From: Nageia nagi
Lineage: Eukaryota; Pinophyta
Length of the DNA stretch: 64,000 bases
Direction of reading: 5' to 3'
NCBI GenBank assembly: GCA_050084985.1
Contig: JBITNC010000001.1
Coordinates: 69,750,001-69,814,000, forward strand
Both the position numbers and the translations under genes were made by a program. The notes beneath the pieces were generated by a model, which saw only the letters and a program-made list of their open reading frames with translations, made no database searches and was not told the DNA's origin. Below, one piece after another: positions 34,990 to 46,840 of the stretch; position 1 is the stretch's first letter, and each line of letters begins with the position of its first letter.

Positions 34990-37900
34990 AGGGGTCTCTG
35001 CCTACTAAAGAAAAGAACTTCTCAATTGCTTCTCCCAATAGCTTGCCTAGTAGTGGACCTGGTTGTAGTCTCAATTGCTACCATCATGTCTGGAGGAAGG
35101 AATTCTTGCATTCTCTTAATTAGTTCACTCAATTCTTTATAATCAGGTTGTGAGAGGATGAGTGATACCTTAATCTTCTCAGTATCAGCTCTAAACCCTT
35201 CCAAGACACTATTTAGCTTTCTAGCATGTAAAAAATTTACAATGAATTCTTGAGCCAACTCATTTATTTGTTGTAGATCTGAGATCTATGTCTTAGAAAA
35301 AGATTGCTTCAAAAATGGAATGGTATTGGCTACCCAATTAGTAGCACTACCCTATACATTATGCTCTTCCCATATTTTGAGAGCTTTTATTTCAACTAAA
35401 GAATTAAAGAATTTATTAAGAAATCCCAACTCTATTATGAGCTAGTGTTTATTTATATCCATGTTGAATGCTAAGCTCTGGAGATCACAAATTTCTTGGA
35501 TTCTTTTTGGATATGACTATTTAGGCTTGGAGGAGACTATGGCTAACTTCTTTTTAGTCACTATCCTTAAACAAACTTGCATCCTTTCCAAAACCTTTCT
35601 AGGTATATCCAGAGCTAGCTTATGAAGAGCACTTTGAGCATGAAATTCTTTAATGGCTTGTATAGCTTCCTCCTTGAGTAGATGTAAGTGAGATAATGTT
35701 ATCATTCTATCACCAACTTGTTCTACCAAGGATTTTTTAAAATTCTTCATCAGCAGTAATAGCTTTGCATTATCTTCTGATAGAACTTTATTTGCTGTAC
35801 TAACTATCTACATATTAAGCTCAATCTATTTTATTTTTTGAGCATCCATAACTATAACCTAAGCTTTGAGTTCTTCTATTACTTGGTTCATAGTTCTAGC
35901 TCATCATTTGATGTCACCATGCTCTTATCAAATTTTACTTTTTACTTTTCAATCTTGATAATTAAATCTTTATTCTTGTTCTACAACCTAGATATTATCT
36001 TATCCTTAAGGGAGTAATCCTTCTTATATTGATCAATCTTCTTATTCAATTTTTCTATTTTAGTCTCCATTGATTGAAGACTCTTTCTAGCTACCATTGA
36101 AGTATACACCAAAAACTTGGACTGATCAATAGCTAGTGTACTCTTCATATTTACATTAATTACAACCATGGGAGTTAGCTCCAAATGCCCTTCTTTGAAA
36201 GGCATTTGAGTGTTCATATCTCTTATTTCTATCACTTTGCTCAAAATTCTTGACTGTTGCTTAGAGAGCATAGGAAATTTATTTACAAAAGTTGCCTAAT
36301 CAATGGGCTCTATAATTTGTGTAGAAAAAATAGATTTTATTTTCTCTTATGAGGTAATAGGAATAAAACAATGAGTGGGAACAATTTCACCTATAATAGG
36401 TGTCTTAGCTTATTAAATTGGTTAGCATTATTAGGGAGAAGTTAACTGCTATACTTCTAGTTTAGGTTCAGCTTCTTCCATTACCTCACCTTCTTTCTCA
36501 AGCTTATCCATTGGCTAGAGTCTTTTTAAATTCATCATCATCATCATCATCTCCCTCATCGCTTGGTCCTCCTCTAGGTGCCCCTGTTACTATCTTTCTA
36601 ACCTTAGGTACACTTTCCCCCCTTTTTTGAATTTGGCTCTATTCCTCTATCAAGGTTTCTTCTTACTGTTGTTCTTGGGCTTGTTTTGCATCACCAACTT
36701 TAGTATCTTATGGCTCTTTAAACTCTTCAAGATCAAAATTTTTTGCTTCTTGTATAACCACCCTTGAAAGTTCTTCCACTACCTCTAAAGGTGAAGGTAC
36801 AATCACTTGTGATTATGACCTTGCTATGACTGACCAGGGCTTTTTTATGGGTCTTTGCTCCTTCTCTAATATCTACTCTCTTTGAGAAAGAGTTTGAATT
36901 TTTCTTTTCTTCTAGGGAGAAGGTTCCTAAGAAGAAGTGATGGTGTCCAAAGGATCTTCTTGTCCCTTCTTTGGGACTCCAAACATGGCAGATGCTTGCT
37001 CCACTTGCCATGTCTTCTTCTCTATAGTAGGTTTCTGCAAAAATGAAGAGGAATAGGTTATAGCAACTCTGGCAGAGGATCTTTAGAATACTTTGCCTCC
37101 TAATATTTGTTATATTTGAATTTTTCAAACAATTCACCTTTAATGTGGTGAATTTTTATGTTGTATTCAAATCTAAATTTTTGAAATAATGAATTTTATT
37201 AGGACCCACCTAAGATATGCTAATTGGGTGAGGACCTCTAGGTTGAGGACAAATTCTTACCTCTTATTCTTATAATTTCTATACTTTCTTATTACTTCTA
37301 AAGCCATCCAAGCTTTATTTAAAGGTACAAATTCCCAATCTGGGTATAATTCTACCTCTTGCTCCATTTTATTTATAAAAAATTCCATATGGGGCCTACT
37401 GTCATGGAGGAATGCTAGATGTTTTTCCTAATCCTTATTAATTGAGTCATTTCCCTTGATGGATCATACATCCATGTAGTTCCCACCTTATTTAATTTGA
37501 AATTTTATACAATGAAATGGGTAATACTTTTTGTACATCCTATCTCTAATAGAGTGAAATTTTTTGTAGATACCAGTATACTTACAATAGACTTGAAATT
37601 GCCCCTAGCCCCATATTTACTTTCTATAGCACAAATATGCCTACCCATTTATATTGAATACAATTATAAGGTAACATATTTAAGTAAAAAGAAGGGTTTT
37701 TCAAAATACCCATACCTTATTATTATGATGCTATCTCTTAAGAAGTATCAGTTACCAATTTTATTCCCACCTTGTAACTCACTCATTGAGCTCTTGTGTA
37801 GCCTACTAGGGAGCTTTTCAGTCAAAATTTTCATTGAAATTGCATAGAACTTATCTATAAACTTGTAGTAGGATCCATGCAACTTGGTCAAAATTGGCAC

Positions 37901-38278
37901 CATCAAGTCAATTGGCACCATCATAGCACTAGAACTAGTTGGCTCAATTAGGAGCCTTGCCTTTATAAGTTTGTCCATATTTTGATGGAAAAAAGCCACC
38001 AAAGATAAGAAGAATGTATGAAATCTAATTTTTCTATTTTGAATAAACATCTCTTGATGTCTCCAGTTATGAAAGCCAAGAAATCATAGTAGACATGGGC
38101 TTCTAAGATATTATAAGCCATGTGCACCATGGATTCATCTACTTCTATTTGGGTCTTCTTTCTCAAAATGATCATGAGTGCCTACAACACTTCTCTATCT
38201 TTTTTCCTTTCAAAAAGAGCTATTTGGTAGCTCACCAATAGTTTTGCCTTTCTAATATCCTAGTATCTCCCATTGATC
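34990..38278 (-). pseudogene. Extra coding region after integrase, element C
   Basis: About 3.3 kb with several - strand frames and no recognised domain. From 5' to 3': a globular part (37748-38175) with KIEKLDFIHSSYLWWLFS and SSAMMVPIDLMVPILTKLHG; a charged Ser/Lys-rich middle (36733-37137); an acidic part near 36480-36720; a coiled-coil-like part (35981-36271) with KSLQSMETKIEKLNKKIDQY; and helical tail pieces (35517-35750, 35022-35258). It lies where some plant Ty3/gypsy elements carry envelope-like or other accessory ORFs, but no signal peptide or clear membrane anchor was seen. Frameshifts and stops throughout. Confidence 0.55.
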
Positions 38279-38744
38279 TAGGTTAAATTTACTTTTCTTT
38301 GGCATATATGTCCCTATTATAAGTATATTGCTGCAAAAAGTTTTGGGACAAATTGTCCATCATCTTGCTTAAAATGAGAAATAGAGGGATTGGATATTTG
38401 GTATTACTTCATCATACTTTTCCTTGTGAACCACTCAGCCACTTAGACCATTGGGATGTTGGGACAAATGTATTCATGCTTGCTAAAATTACAGAATTCT
38501 CCCTCCCATCATGTGATGCGGTCCTGGATAGAAGATAACCCACTAGCACTCCTTGATTTCATTCAGGACTTGGACATTGGGTTGTGGAGCTATGAAGGTA
38601 GACATTTTGGCCATCACTTGCAGCAAAAAATCCGAACTCTTTCTCCTTGTTCTTTCATTTGCATTATAGCTTTTTAGGATGGGAAAGAGAAGGGCCAATT
38701 TATCTTGAGTTACTTAGGGACAAACAATTCAGGAAGGGGAGACT
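38279..38744 (+). repeat. Extra copy of the D 3' internal segment
   Basis: About 465 bp nearly identical to 41827-42286, including the purine tract AGGAAGGGGAGA (38731-38742) before the LTR. Both copies share text such as GAGAAATAGAGGGATTGG. Confidence 0.88.
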
Positions 38745-39847
38745 TGTAATGTAGCCAAATTTGTAAAACATACACTTTCTCTCCTCTTGGAGTGTGACGT
38801 TCATGGCAAAGGAGGAGAAACCAAAAATAAATTAATTTAGGAGTATTTTATTAATATTTTGAATTTATTTCTATAACCAAGGCTAAAGAGACCCTTGAGG
38901 CACTCACCCTTGGATTTTATTTAATTAATTTGGCTCAATTATTTGTAATTAATGCAATATTAGTCTCTCATAATGGGATGTTGCATTTATGAGCTATTGA
39001 TCTTGTAATTTGGCATCTCTAGGCAAACCATTATGGGATGTTGGACTTCCTAGGTCCCTAGATGATTTAATTTGTCATCCCAAGACACTAGAAGAGGGAC
39101 ATTGCACTTTAGTGATTCCAAGGTATGAGAGATCTTATTATAAAGGAGATGGGATGCATCATTTAGGGAGGCTGAAAGATCATTAGAGTTTATCTCTTTT
39201 CAAGGGTTAGTAGCTAGTGGAGTTGCAACTTTCTAGCTAGCTTAGTGGGAGAGCTTGAGCCAGTGTAAAGGAGTTCTTACCTAAGCTAGGATAGTAGCTG
39301 AGCTAATGAGGTGGAGTTGCTAGAGTAGCTCGAGCCAGTGAGGTGGAGTTACTCAAATTGTTTGAGCTAGTGTGGTGGAACTATTCTATCCTAGATCAAG
39401 ATCTAGCTAGTGGGGCAATCTAGATCCAACCAGTGTAACCATCTTCTAGATCTAGATCTAACCTACCAAATCAATATGAGGAGGCACATCCTAGATCAAG
39501 ACCAATCAAATCAATGTGAGGAGGCTCATCTAGCATTGGGGAGAAGAGATTGAAGAACTTGCAGGGCCAAATCATCCAAATCTACTTTGTAAGGGCAAAT
39601 GTCCCCCCCTTCTTGAGCATTTGGGTATTTTTCCTTGAGTATTGTACTTGTCCATTTGGGATGTCCTAGCTCTTGAAGAATAAAATTCATTTTTGGCTCT
39701 ATTTCTTATTCAATTTGTAGATTCAATTTGAATTAAGCTAGATAGAAAAATATAAAAATATATATAAATTCCTAAGTAGTGATATTTCAACTTTGGAATA
39801 TTACACTTTAACAAAAATCACATTTTGTGAGTTTTGGGGATATTACA
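38745..39847 (+). repeat. LTR of element D, left
   Basis: About 1.1 kb, from TGTAATG to GGGATATTACA; the matching LTR starts TGTAATGTCCC, giving an 11-base inverted terminal repeat with one mismatch. It has a TATA-like stretch near 39135 and internal degenerate repeats of GAGCCAGTG(A/T)GGTGGAGTT-like text (39230-39400). It is directly followed by the primer site. Confidence 0.9.
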
Positions 39848-39848
39848 G

Positions 39849-39860
39849 TGGTATCAGAGC
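39849..39860 (+). promoter_or_regulatory. Primer-binding site of element D (initiator Met tRNA)
   Basis: TGGTATCAGAGC, complementary to the 3' end of plant initiator tRNA-Met, one base after the LTR. This fixes the + orientation of D. Confidence 0.93.
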
Positions 39861-39889
39861 CTATTTTTTTACCAGCTTATATTAGCTCA

Positions 39890-41595
39890 TGTTGCCTAAG
39901 ATCCATAATTACTACTTGAGAGAAAGAAGTGATCCTGATTACCAGTCAAGCTTGGAGGAGAGAGATGTAATAGATATGGAGGGATCTGAAGGGTGGGAGG
40001 AAGCTAGACAAGGGAATATGGCCGATTCCAACATAGCCATCTAGATGCATTAAGGAAGATGATGGAGCAATTTCAGATACTCACATCCCAAAGAGGGAAC
40101 CAGACTCCACCACCCAACTAGGAGAATAGAAATGGCCAAGGAGAGAGCTCATCTAGGGCTAGATCTCATTACCAAAAGTCTTACCTATTCCACCTAAGCC
40201 TCTTTTAAAAAAGAGGAAGATCCAAAGGAGATCTATCAAGACATTGGGAGAGGCTTGACCAATTGTTTGATGAGTACATGGCCAAACTAGTAGAGTATAG
40301 AAACATCATATCTTTCCAAGAATTTCATGGACAATTAGAGGGAGGATAAGGAGGATGCCCACCTATCTTTAAGGAGCCATTGCAAAAGATCCAATTGGAG
40401 AAATTTGATGGAGGTGCAGGGATCTTAGTAAGAGGATGGATTCACCAACTCCAAAGTACCTATCTTTCAATTCCATGGTAGAAGATGAGGCCATACATTT
40501 TGCCACACTCTCCCTGAAGGGATGAGCCTATGAGTGGTGGCACCATGGATTGAAAATGTTGGGCATGACCAGATCTTAACTTTTGATGAATTTTGCCAAA
40601 GGTTGCTAAATGTTTTGAAAAGAAGATTGAATAAAGTTACTTCCATGAGCTCACTAAGATCCAATAGAAAGGTACAATTAAAGAATATGTAGATGAGTTT
40701 ATGAATGTTTCTATTATGGTTTTAGATCTATCAGAAGCTAGAAGGATGGCTATGTTCATGGAGGGTTTGAATGAAAATATCAGAGCATCTATCAAAGCAT
40801 TTGAGCCAAATGATTTTGATGAGGTAATTAGAAGGGCCATAGCACTTGAATCAACCATTCTAATCTAAGGGAAGAGCAATCAAGGAAGGACAAGCCACCC
40901 TAGTAACAAATTGTGCTAGCAAGTAAAATGAATGGGAGCTAAGGAAGGCTCACATCTCCACCAAGGAGAAATGCATGGCCATTGAAGCAAAACACAGAGG
41001 GATCGAGAGATCTCATATTCTAAAATGAGAATAAGGAAAATGTGCTTTATCTATAGAGGATTATGGGAGCCATGCCATTGCTATAATGGGAAGGTGCAAC
41101 TTAGTTATGTAGAGGTAGTGGAGTTGGAGGAACCTAATCAGATCTATGGAGCATTTCAAAATTTGTGGAAGAGGTTTTTACTCATGGCACCTTGGCCACC
41201 ATTAGTGGAGCACCCCATTACCCCACATTGCACATTCAGGAAGAGCTCTAGAAGAAGAAGTGACTATTCTTATCGATGGAGGGGCATCTCACAACTTCAT
41301 TGATGCTTTGTTTACTACTGAGAAAGGAGTAAGGATGGACATTTTTGAAGGATTCAATGTGGCCAATGCTAACAGCCAAATCTCATTTTGCAATAAGGTG
41401 ATTAAAAACTTCCAATTGAGACCAAACAATTACTCCACGAGAAGTGATTTCTATGTATATCCCATGGGAGGGACCTTGCACATGGTCTTTGGAATTCAAT
41501 GGCTGAAAACTTTGGGGGAGATTAGGACAAATTATGACACCTTGGAAATGAAGTTCCTAGCAAATGGAAAGGAGGTCATCATGAGAGGATTGTAG
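39890..41595 (+). pseudogene. Gag and protease of element D
   Basis: The gag capsid region (about 40370-40870) shows LEKFDGGAG, then YVDEFMNVSIMVLDLSEARR and FMEGLNENIRASIKAFEP, typical of plant Ty3/gypsy gag. A degraded zinc-knuckle-like CFIYRGLWEPCHC follows at about 41040-41080. The protease (41260-41595) reads ILIDGGASHNFID (GG in place of Thr/Ser-Gly) and ends near the flap and fold motif VFGIQWLKTLGEI. Multiple stops in gag. Nothing of RT follows. Confidence 0.82.
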
Positions 41596-41826
41596 GGCAG
41601 CAATAGGGCCACTTCATAAGCCCATCAATTGGAAGTAATAAAAGATCCAAAGTAGCAACATCGAATCATTCCTCATGTCCCAAATAGAACTACCATGCAA
41701 GATGTCACCCAGTCCCAAGGTAAAGACCCACATTTGCTCATCCACTAACAAATTGGTTAAGAGTGTTCTTTTTCTAGATAATAAGTTGGAGGTTGATTGA
41801 AGATTGGAAACAAGTGATAATACTTG

Positions 41827-42286
41827 TTGGTTAGATTTACTTCTCTTTAGCATATATGTCCCTGTTACAAGTATATTGCTACAAAATTTTAGGACAAATT
41901 GTCCATCATCTTGCTTAAAATGAGAAATAGAGGGATTGGATATTTGGTATTACTTCATCATACTTTTCCTTGTGAACCACTCAACCACTTAGACCATTGT
42001 GATGTTGGGATGAATGTATTTATGCTTGCTAAAATTATAGATTCTCCCTCCCATCATGTGATGTAGTCCTAGATAGAAGATAACCCACTAGCACTCCTTG
42101 ATTTCATTCAGGACTTGGATGTTGGGTTATGGAGCTATGAAGGTAGACATTTTGGCCATCACTTGTAGCAAAAATTGGAACTCTTTCTCCTTGTTCTTTC
42201 ATGTACATTACAACTTTTTAGGATGGAAAGAGAAGGGCCAATTTATCTTAAGTTGTTGGGAACAAGCAATTCAGGAAGGGGAGACT
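41827..42286 (+). other. 3' internal segment of element D
   Basis: Non-coding, ends in the polypurine tract AGGAAGGGGAGA (42273-42284) two bases before the LTR. Present a second time at 38279-38744. Confidence 0.8.
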
Positions 42287-43380
42287 TGTAATGTCCCAAA
42301 TTTCTAAAACATCCACTTTGTCTCCTCTTGGAGTGTGACATTCATGGCAAAGGAGGAGAAAAAAAAATAAATTAATTTAGGAGTATTTTATTAATATTTT
42401 GTATTTATTTCTGTAACCAAGGCTAAAGAGACCCTTAAGGTACTCACCCTTGAATTTTATTTAATTAATCTAGCTCAATTATTTGTAATTAATCAATATT
42501 AGTCTCTCATAATGGGACATTGCATTTATGAGCCATTGATCTTGTAATTTGGCATCTCTAGCCAACCATTGTGGGATTTGGGCTTCCTGGGTCCCTAGAT
42601 GATTTAATTTGTCATCCCAAGACACTAGAAGAGGGACATTGCACTTTGGGTGATTCCAAGGTATGAGAGATCTTGTTATAAAAGGAGATGGGATGCATCA
42701 TTTGGGAGGCTAAAAGTTCATTAGAGTTTATCTCTTTCTAGGGGTTAGCAGCTAGTGGAGTTACAACTTTCCAACTAGCTTAGTGGGAGAGCTCGAGCCA
42801 GTGTGGAGGAGTTCTTACCTAAGCTAGGATAGTAGCTCAAGCTAATGAGGTGGAGTTGCTAGAGTAGCTCAAGCCAGTGAGGTGGAGTTACTGGAATAGT
42901 TCAAGCTAGTGTGGTGGAACTATTCTATCCCTAATCCAGATCCACTAGTGGGGTAGATCCAGATCCAACCAATGTGGCCATATTCCAGATCTAGATCTAA
43001 CCTACCAAATCAATGTGAGGAGGCACATCCTAGATCTAGACCAGCCAAATCAGTGTGAGGAGGCTCATCAGCATTGGGGAGAAGAGATTGAAGAACTTAC
43101 AGGGCCAGATCATCCAAATCTACTTTATGAGGCAAATTCCCCCTTCTTAAGCATTTGGGTATTTTTCCTTGAGTATTGTACTTGTCTATTTGGGACATCC
43201 CAGCTCTTGAAGAATAAAATTCATTTCTGGCTCTATTTCTTTTCAATTTGTATATCCGATTTGAATTGAGCTAGATAGAAAAATATAAAAATATATATAA
43301 ATTCCTAAGTAGTGATATTTCAACTTTGGAATATTACACTTTAACAAAAATCGCATTTTGTGACTTTTGGGGATATTACA
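42287..43380 (+). repeat. 3' LTR of element D
   Basis: About 1094 bp, begins TGTAATGTCCC and ends GGGATATTACA. A TATA-like TTATAAAAGGAG is at about 42675-42686. Some differences to the left LTR are visible, including short indels. Confidence 0.92.
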
Positions 43381-44080
43381 TGATTACCAATTTCTCTTTT
43401 TCTCAATACAACTCAGCTCTAAAATCTCTTTGCTCTTACTGTTCTAAAAATTTGAGTGCTCAAAATTTGCTAAGTGTCAAACTATAGAGCATGGGAGGAT
43501 TTTTATTTATCCAAGGTTGATAAGATTTCCATTAATGGTAATTACTTCTTAAGGATCTCAAGACCCATGCATTGTACGAATTGAGCTAGCACAAGCTAGA
43601 TTAATAAATTTAAAGCACACAAAATTTAATTTCAGTACCTATATGGTGGTTCATGAAATCCAATGAAATCTTTCCTTAAATGTTGTTTAATTCAATGATA
43701 GCTTGGCAACATGTTAGCATTATTCTTGACTACTAGGTAGCATGCTAACATTAACTCTTAATGATACTAAATTAAATTTGATCATTAAAGATTGTTTACT
43801 TTTTTGAAAATTATGTAATAATTTTTTTTTAAATAAATATTTACAATACTTATATTATACAATGTCTTGTAGGGAATGCAAATTTACCTCATTACCTGGT
43901 AATGTTTTAAATAAATCTTGTTTATGGGAATAGGTAATTCTTAGGACCTGATAACACCTTGTAACTTAAACGCATTATTTTGCATGGCCTAGGTAATGAC
44001 ATAGGGCCCACTCTAAAGAGAGTCAAATTTTTGGTGTCTTCTAGGTCTTGCTCTTTCCTCATCCCATTTGAGGACAATAT
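43381..44080 (-). other. Element C sequence after integrase, no domain seen
   Basis: AT-rich, between the D insertion and the integrase C-terminus of C. Short broken frames only. Confidence 0.5.
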
Positions 44081-45000
44081 GACCCAATTTAAACTTCACT
44101 TGGGAAGACTTTTTCTTATCAAACCACCACTTGATGATGTGCTGGTGATGCTAGAATGACTTATATGCTTTGTTGCAATCTTCCTCTAATTTCAAGAGCT
44201 GATTATATCTAGAGTGTAATGGCTCAAAGTCATGGTATTCTATTTTTTATAGGATTTTTAAACTGGTAACTCCATGTGTATTGGCAACACTAATCTTTTT
44301 CCATATACCAATGCATATGGGGATGTCTTTATTGCTAATTTTATACTAATTTTATCAGCCCATAATGCATAGTACAACTATGTATGTCACTATCTAGGAT
44401 TCCCTTCAATTGTTCTCTTGATGATTTAGATCAAATTTTTGTTAGTTGTTTTAGCTAACCCATTACCCTGTGGGTAATAGTTTGAAGAGAATAACCAATA
44501 GATTCCATATTGAGCTATAAAGCTTGATATATTACCTCTAATAAATACTATACCATTATCTAATACTATAGTTTGTGGGATTCTAAAGTGGGTGAAAATT
44601 CTTTTAATCATTTCCATTACACTTCTTGATCTACATTTTTGCATGGCATTACCTCTGACCATCTAGTGAAGTAGTCTATTGAGTTAAAATAAATTTGTGG
44701 CTTACTAAGGAATTAGGGTTTATGACACCAACAAAGTCCATACCCCTTTTTTGAAAAGGTGCTTCTACTATCATAGGTTTGATAGGCATGGTAGCTTGTC
44801 TTCTTTTTCCCACAAATCTATTCATTTATCACATTCCCATGTAATTTGAATCCTAAAATATAGTGGATCAGTAGTATCCAACTTGTAACACTTTTGCTGC
44901 TGTAGTTGATCCACTATAATGCCCACCAAAGAATTTGTAATGAAATTCATGCAATATACTTTAGGATTCATCTTCAATCATGCATATGAGAAGGGTTTGA
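44081..45000 (-). pseudogene. Integrase of element C
   Basis: The catalytic core is readable on the - strand: MDFVGVINPN (first Asp) near 44735, IVLDNGIVF (second Asp) near 44560, and NYYPQGNGLAKTTNKNLI at 44430-44480. The last normally has Glu after GLA; here it is Lys, so the D,D,E triad is broken. A zinc-binding part lies near 44850-45000 but is shifted. Several stops. Confidence 0.85.
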
Positions 45001-45149
45001 TCAAAAATTTTTATACACAAGTGATATCTATCATGACAAATTTAAGGGCATGCAACCTGAATCTCCCTTTTTAGAATCTATCTAGAGTTTCAAGGCACTT
45101 ACCCATTTGCAAATATACAATAATTTGCTTTATCCAAAATTTTCTTGAT

Positions 45150-45690
45150 TAAGTTGGTATTATTCTTCCACTAGAGCAATTATTTATGAATTTTTAGCTA
45201 TATTTTCACAAAGAGCTTTGCCTTTGATCAGCTTGGTTGGCTTGATCTCTACTTCATATTCCATTATCTTAGTGATCCAACAAGTCTTCCTTTACCTAGA
45301 TCTCTTTGTATAATGTAATTTCTTATATCTGGATGAATAGTATATACAAGGATTCTATTGTTGGAGACATAATATTTGAACTTTTTAAGTCCTTTCATAA
45401 TGGAAAACACTTATTTTTCAATAAGTGAGTACCTTTGTTGGTGTTGATGTAGTGTTTAACTATGAAAGGCAATTAGGTGTTCCTCATTATTATCATCCTT
45501 TTGTGCAAGAATTGTAGCAATGTTTTTTATTTGCTCCATGTGCATACATGATGAAATCTATTGACATATTAGGGTTTTTGAGCATAGGAGCTTCTATTAT
45601 AGCCTTTTTTATCTATTTAAAGGCTACTTTTACTTCATAAAACTAGAAAAATATAGCATCTTTTTTTAGCATTGAAGTGATTAGAGATAT
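45150..45690 (-). pseudogene. RNase H (RT-attached) of element C
   Basis: Fragments in mixed frames: FYEVKVAFK and KKAIIEAPMLKNPN near 45570-45655, and EIKPTKLIKGKALCENIA near 45205-45260, the usual end of the classical RNase H domain. No second RNase H is seen between it and integrase. Confidence 0.7.
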
Positions 45691-45699
45691 AATTCTTGA

Positions 45700-46792
45700 A
45701 AAATTATTAATAAATTTTCTACAAAATTGATCTAACCAGGGAATGATTGTAAGGCCTTCTTGTTAGAGGGAAGTGGTAATGCCTCTTTTACTCTATCTAG
45801 GTCAATTGGTAGCCCTTCTTTTGAGATAATGTGGCCAAGTAGCTTTCCTTGGTTGACTATAAAAATTGAACTTTTTGGGTTGATTGAAATGCCAAATTTC
45901 ATGCACTTTTCAAAGACTAATATTAGATGTTTTAGGTGATAACTTCTGCTTTTGGAGAAGATAGTGATATCATCTAGATAGATCAATATAATCTTGTTTG
46001 TTAGCTCTCCAAATGCATGATCCATGGCTCTTTGAAAAGTAACTCCTACATTAGAAATACCAAATGGTATCATTTGAAAAGAAAATATGCCCCATTTAGT
46101 CGTAAATGCTATCTTGAATTAATCTTCATCCTTCACCCAAATCTAGTTAAATCTTAAGTAACCATCAATCATTGAAAAATGCAAGCTCTAGCTATTGTAT
46201 GCAAGATTTGCTCCATAGGAGGGAGAGGATAATTATATTTTAGCAACACTTTATTCAAATTTCTAAAATCAACATAGAGTCTAATTTCTCCATTTTTCTT
46301 TCTCAATAAGAACTAAATTTGCAACCCAATAATAATGCTTGATGGGATAATAATTTTTAAATCTAGGATCTTGATTAACTCCTATTTTATAGCTTCTTCT
46401 ATTTTTGGATTTATAGATCTTTGTTTTTGCCTATATGGTTTAGCTTCTAGTTCAAGCTCAACTATGTGTTGGATGACATCTTTATCATATGTCTTAAGAT
46501 CATCATAAGTCTAAGTAATCACTTGGAAAAACTTATGATAGACCTAAGACATAGCAACCTTTTCTTCATCAAAATATTTTGAACCAACTTTTATGAATTT
46601 ATTAGGTTCTACCTCCAACTCAACATAATTCTCCTTCAATATGATCAAAGATTTAGCCCTCAGGACATATTCTAAATCAAATAGTCTTTCAAAAGAGAGT
46701 AGTACTTTTGGTACTACATTATTTCTAAGTTGAATGATGTTTAATTCTTGGAAATAATTAGGCATCTCCTGAGTACCAAATGTGTGAGCCAC
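45700..46792 (-). pseudogene. Reverse transcriptase of element C
   Basis: The pre-RT part (46544-46792) has YFQELNIIQL and LRAKSLIILKENYVELEVEP. RT blocks are GEIRLYVDFRNLNKV near 46270-46320, MIPFGISNVGVTFQRAMDHAF (split over the 46073 start), the active-site box IYLDDITIFSK (YLDD at 45969-45980), and LLGHIISKEGLPIDL. The 113-residue piece 45732-46073 is clean; the rest carries stops. Confidence 0.9.
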
Positions 46793-46840
46793 TACTTCAT
46801 CTATTAGAAAATTGATAATATGCTCATGGGAGTCAAATAC

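Larger units (their letters stand above)
38279..43380 (+). mobile_element. Non-autonomous element D nested in C
   Basis: Layout: 465-bp 3' internal piece (38279-38744), LTR (38745-39847), primer site, gag and protease (to about 41595), the same 465-bp piece again (41827-42286), LTR (42287-43380). No RT, RNase H or integrase is present, so it would need enzymes from another element. The left flank ends TGATC (38274-38278) and the right flank begins TGATT (43381-43385), a possible imperfect 5-bp duplication. It interrupts C between integrase and the extra coding region. Confidence 0.8.

Noticed and set aside
36536-36555. ATC/ATG simple repeat (TCATCATCATCATC) as a regulatory or CRISPR-like array
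   Set aside because: Plain trinucleotide repeat coding an acidic run on the - strand; no spacers.
37497-38677. + strand frames 37497-37847, 38353-38538 and 38456-38677
   Set aside because: They overlap - strand coding-like sequence of C or the non-coding 3' segment of D and show no family resemblance.
38277-39847. Single LTR of about 1.57 kb for D starting near 38277
   Set aside because: Polypurine tract and the TGTAAT/ATTACA inverted ends place the LTR start at 38745 and 42287; the first 465 bp are better read as duplicated internal sequence, although near-matching flanks keep the alternative open.
41614-41853. - strand frame between D protease and LTR
   Set aside because: Crosses the internal 3' segment of D, no motif, no conservation with 38279-38744.
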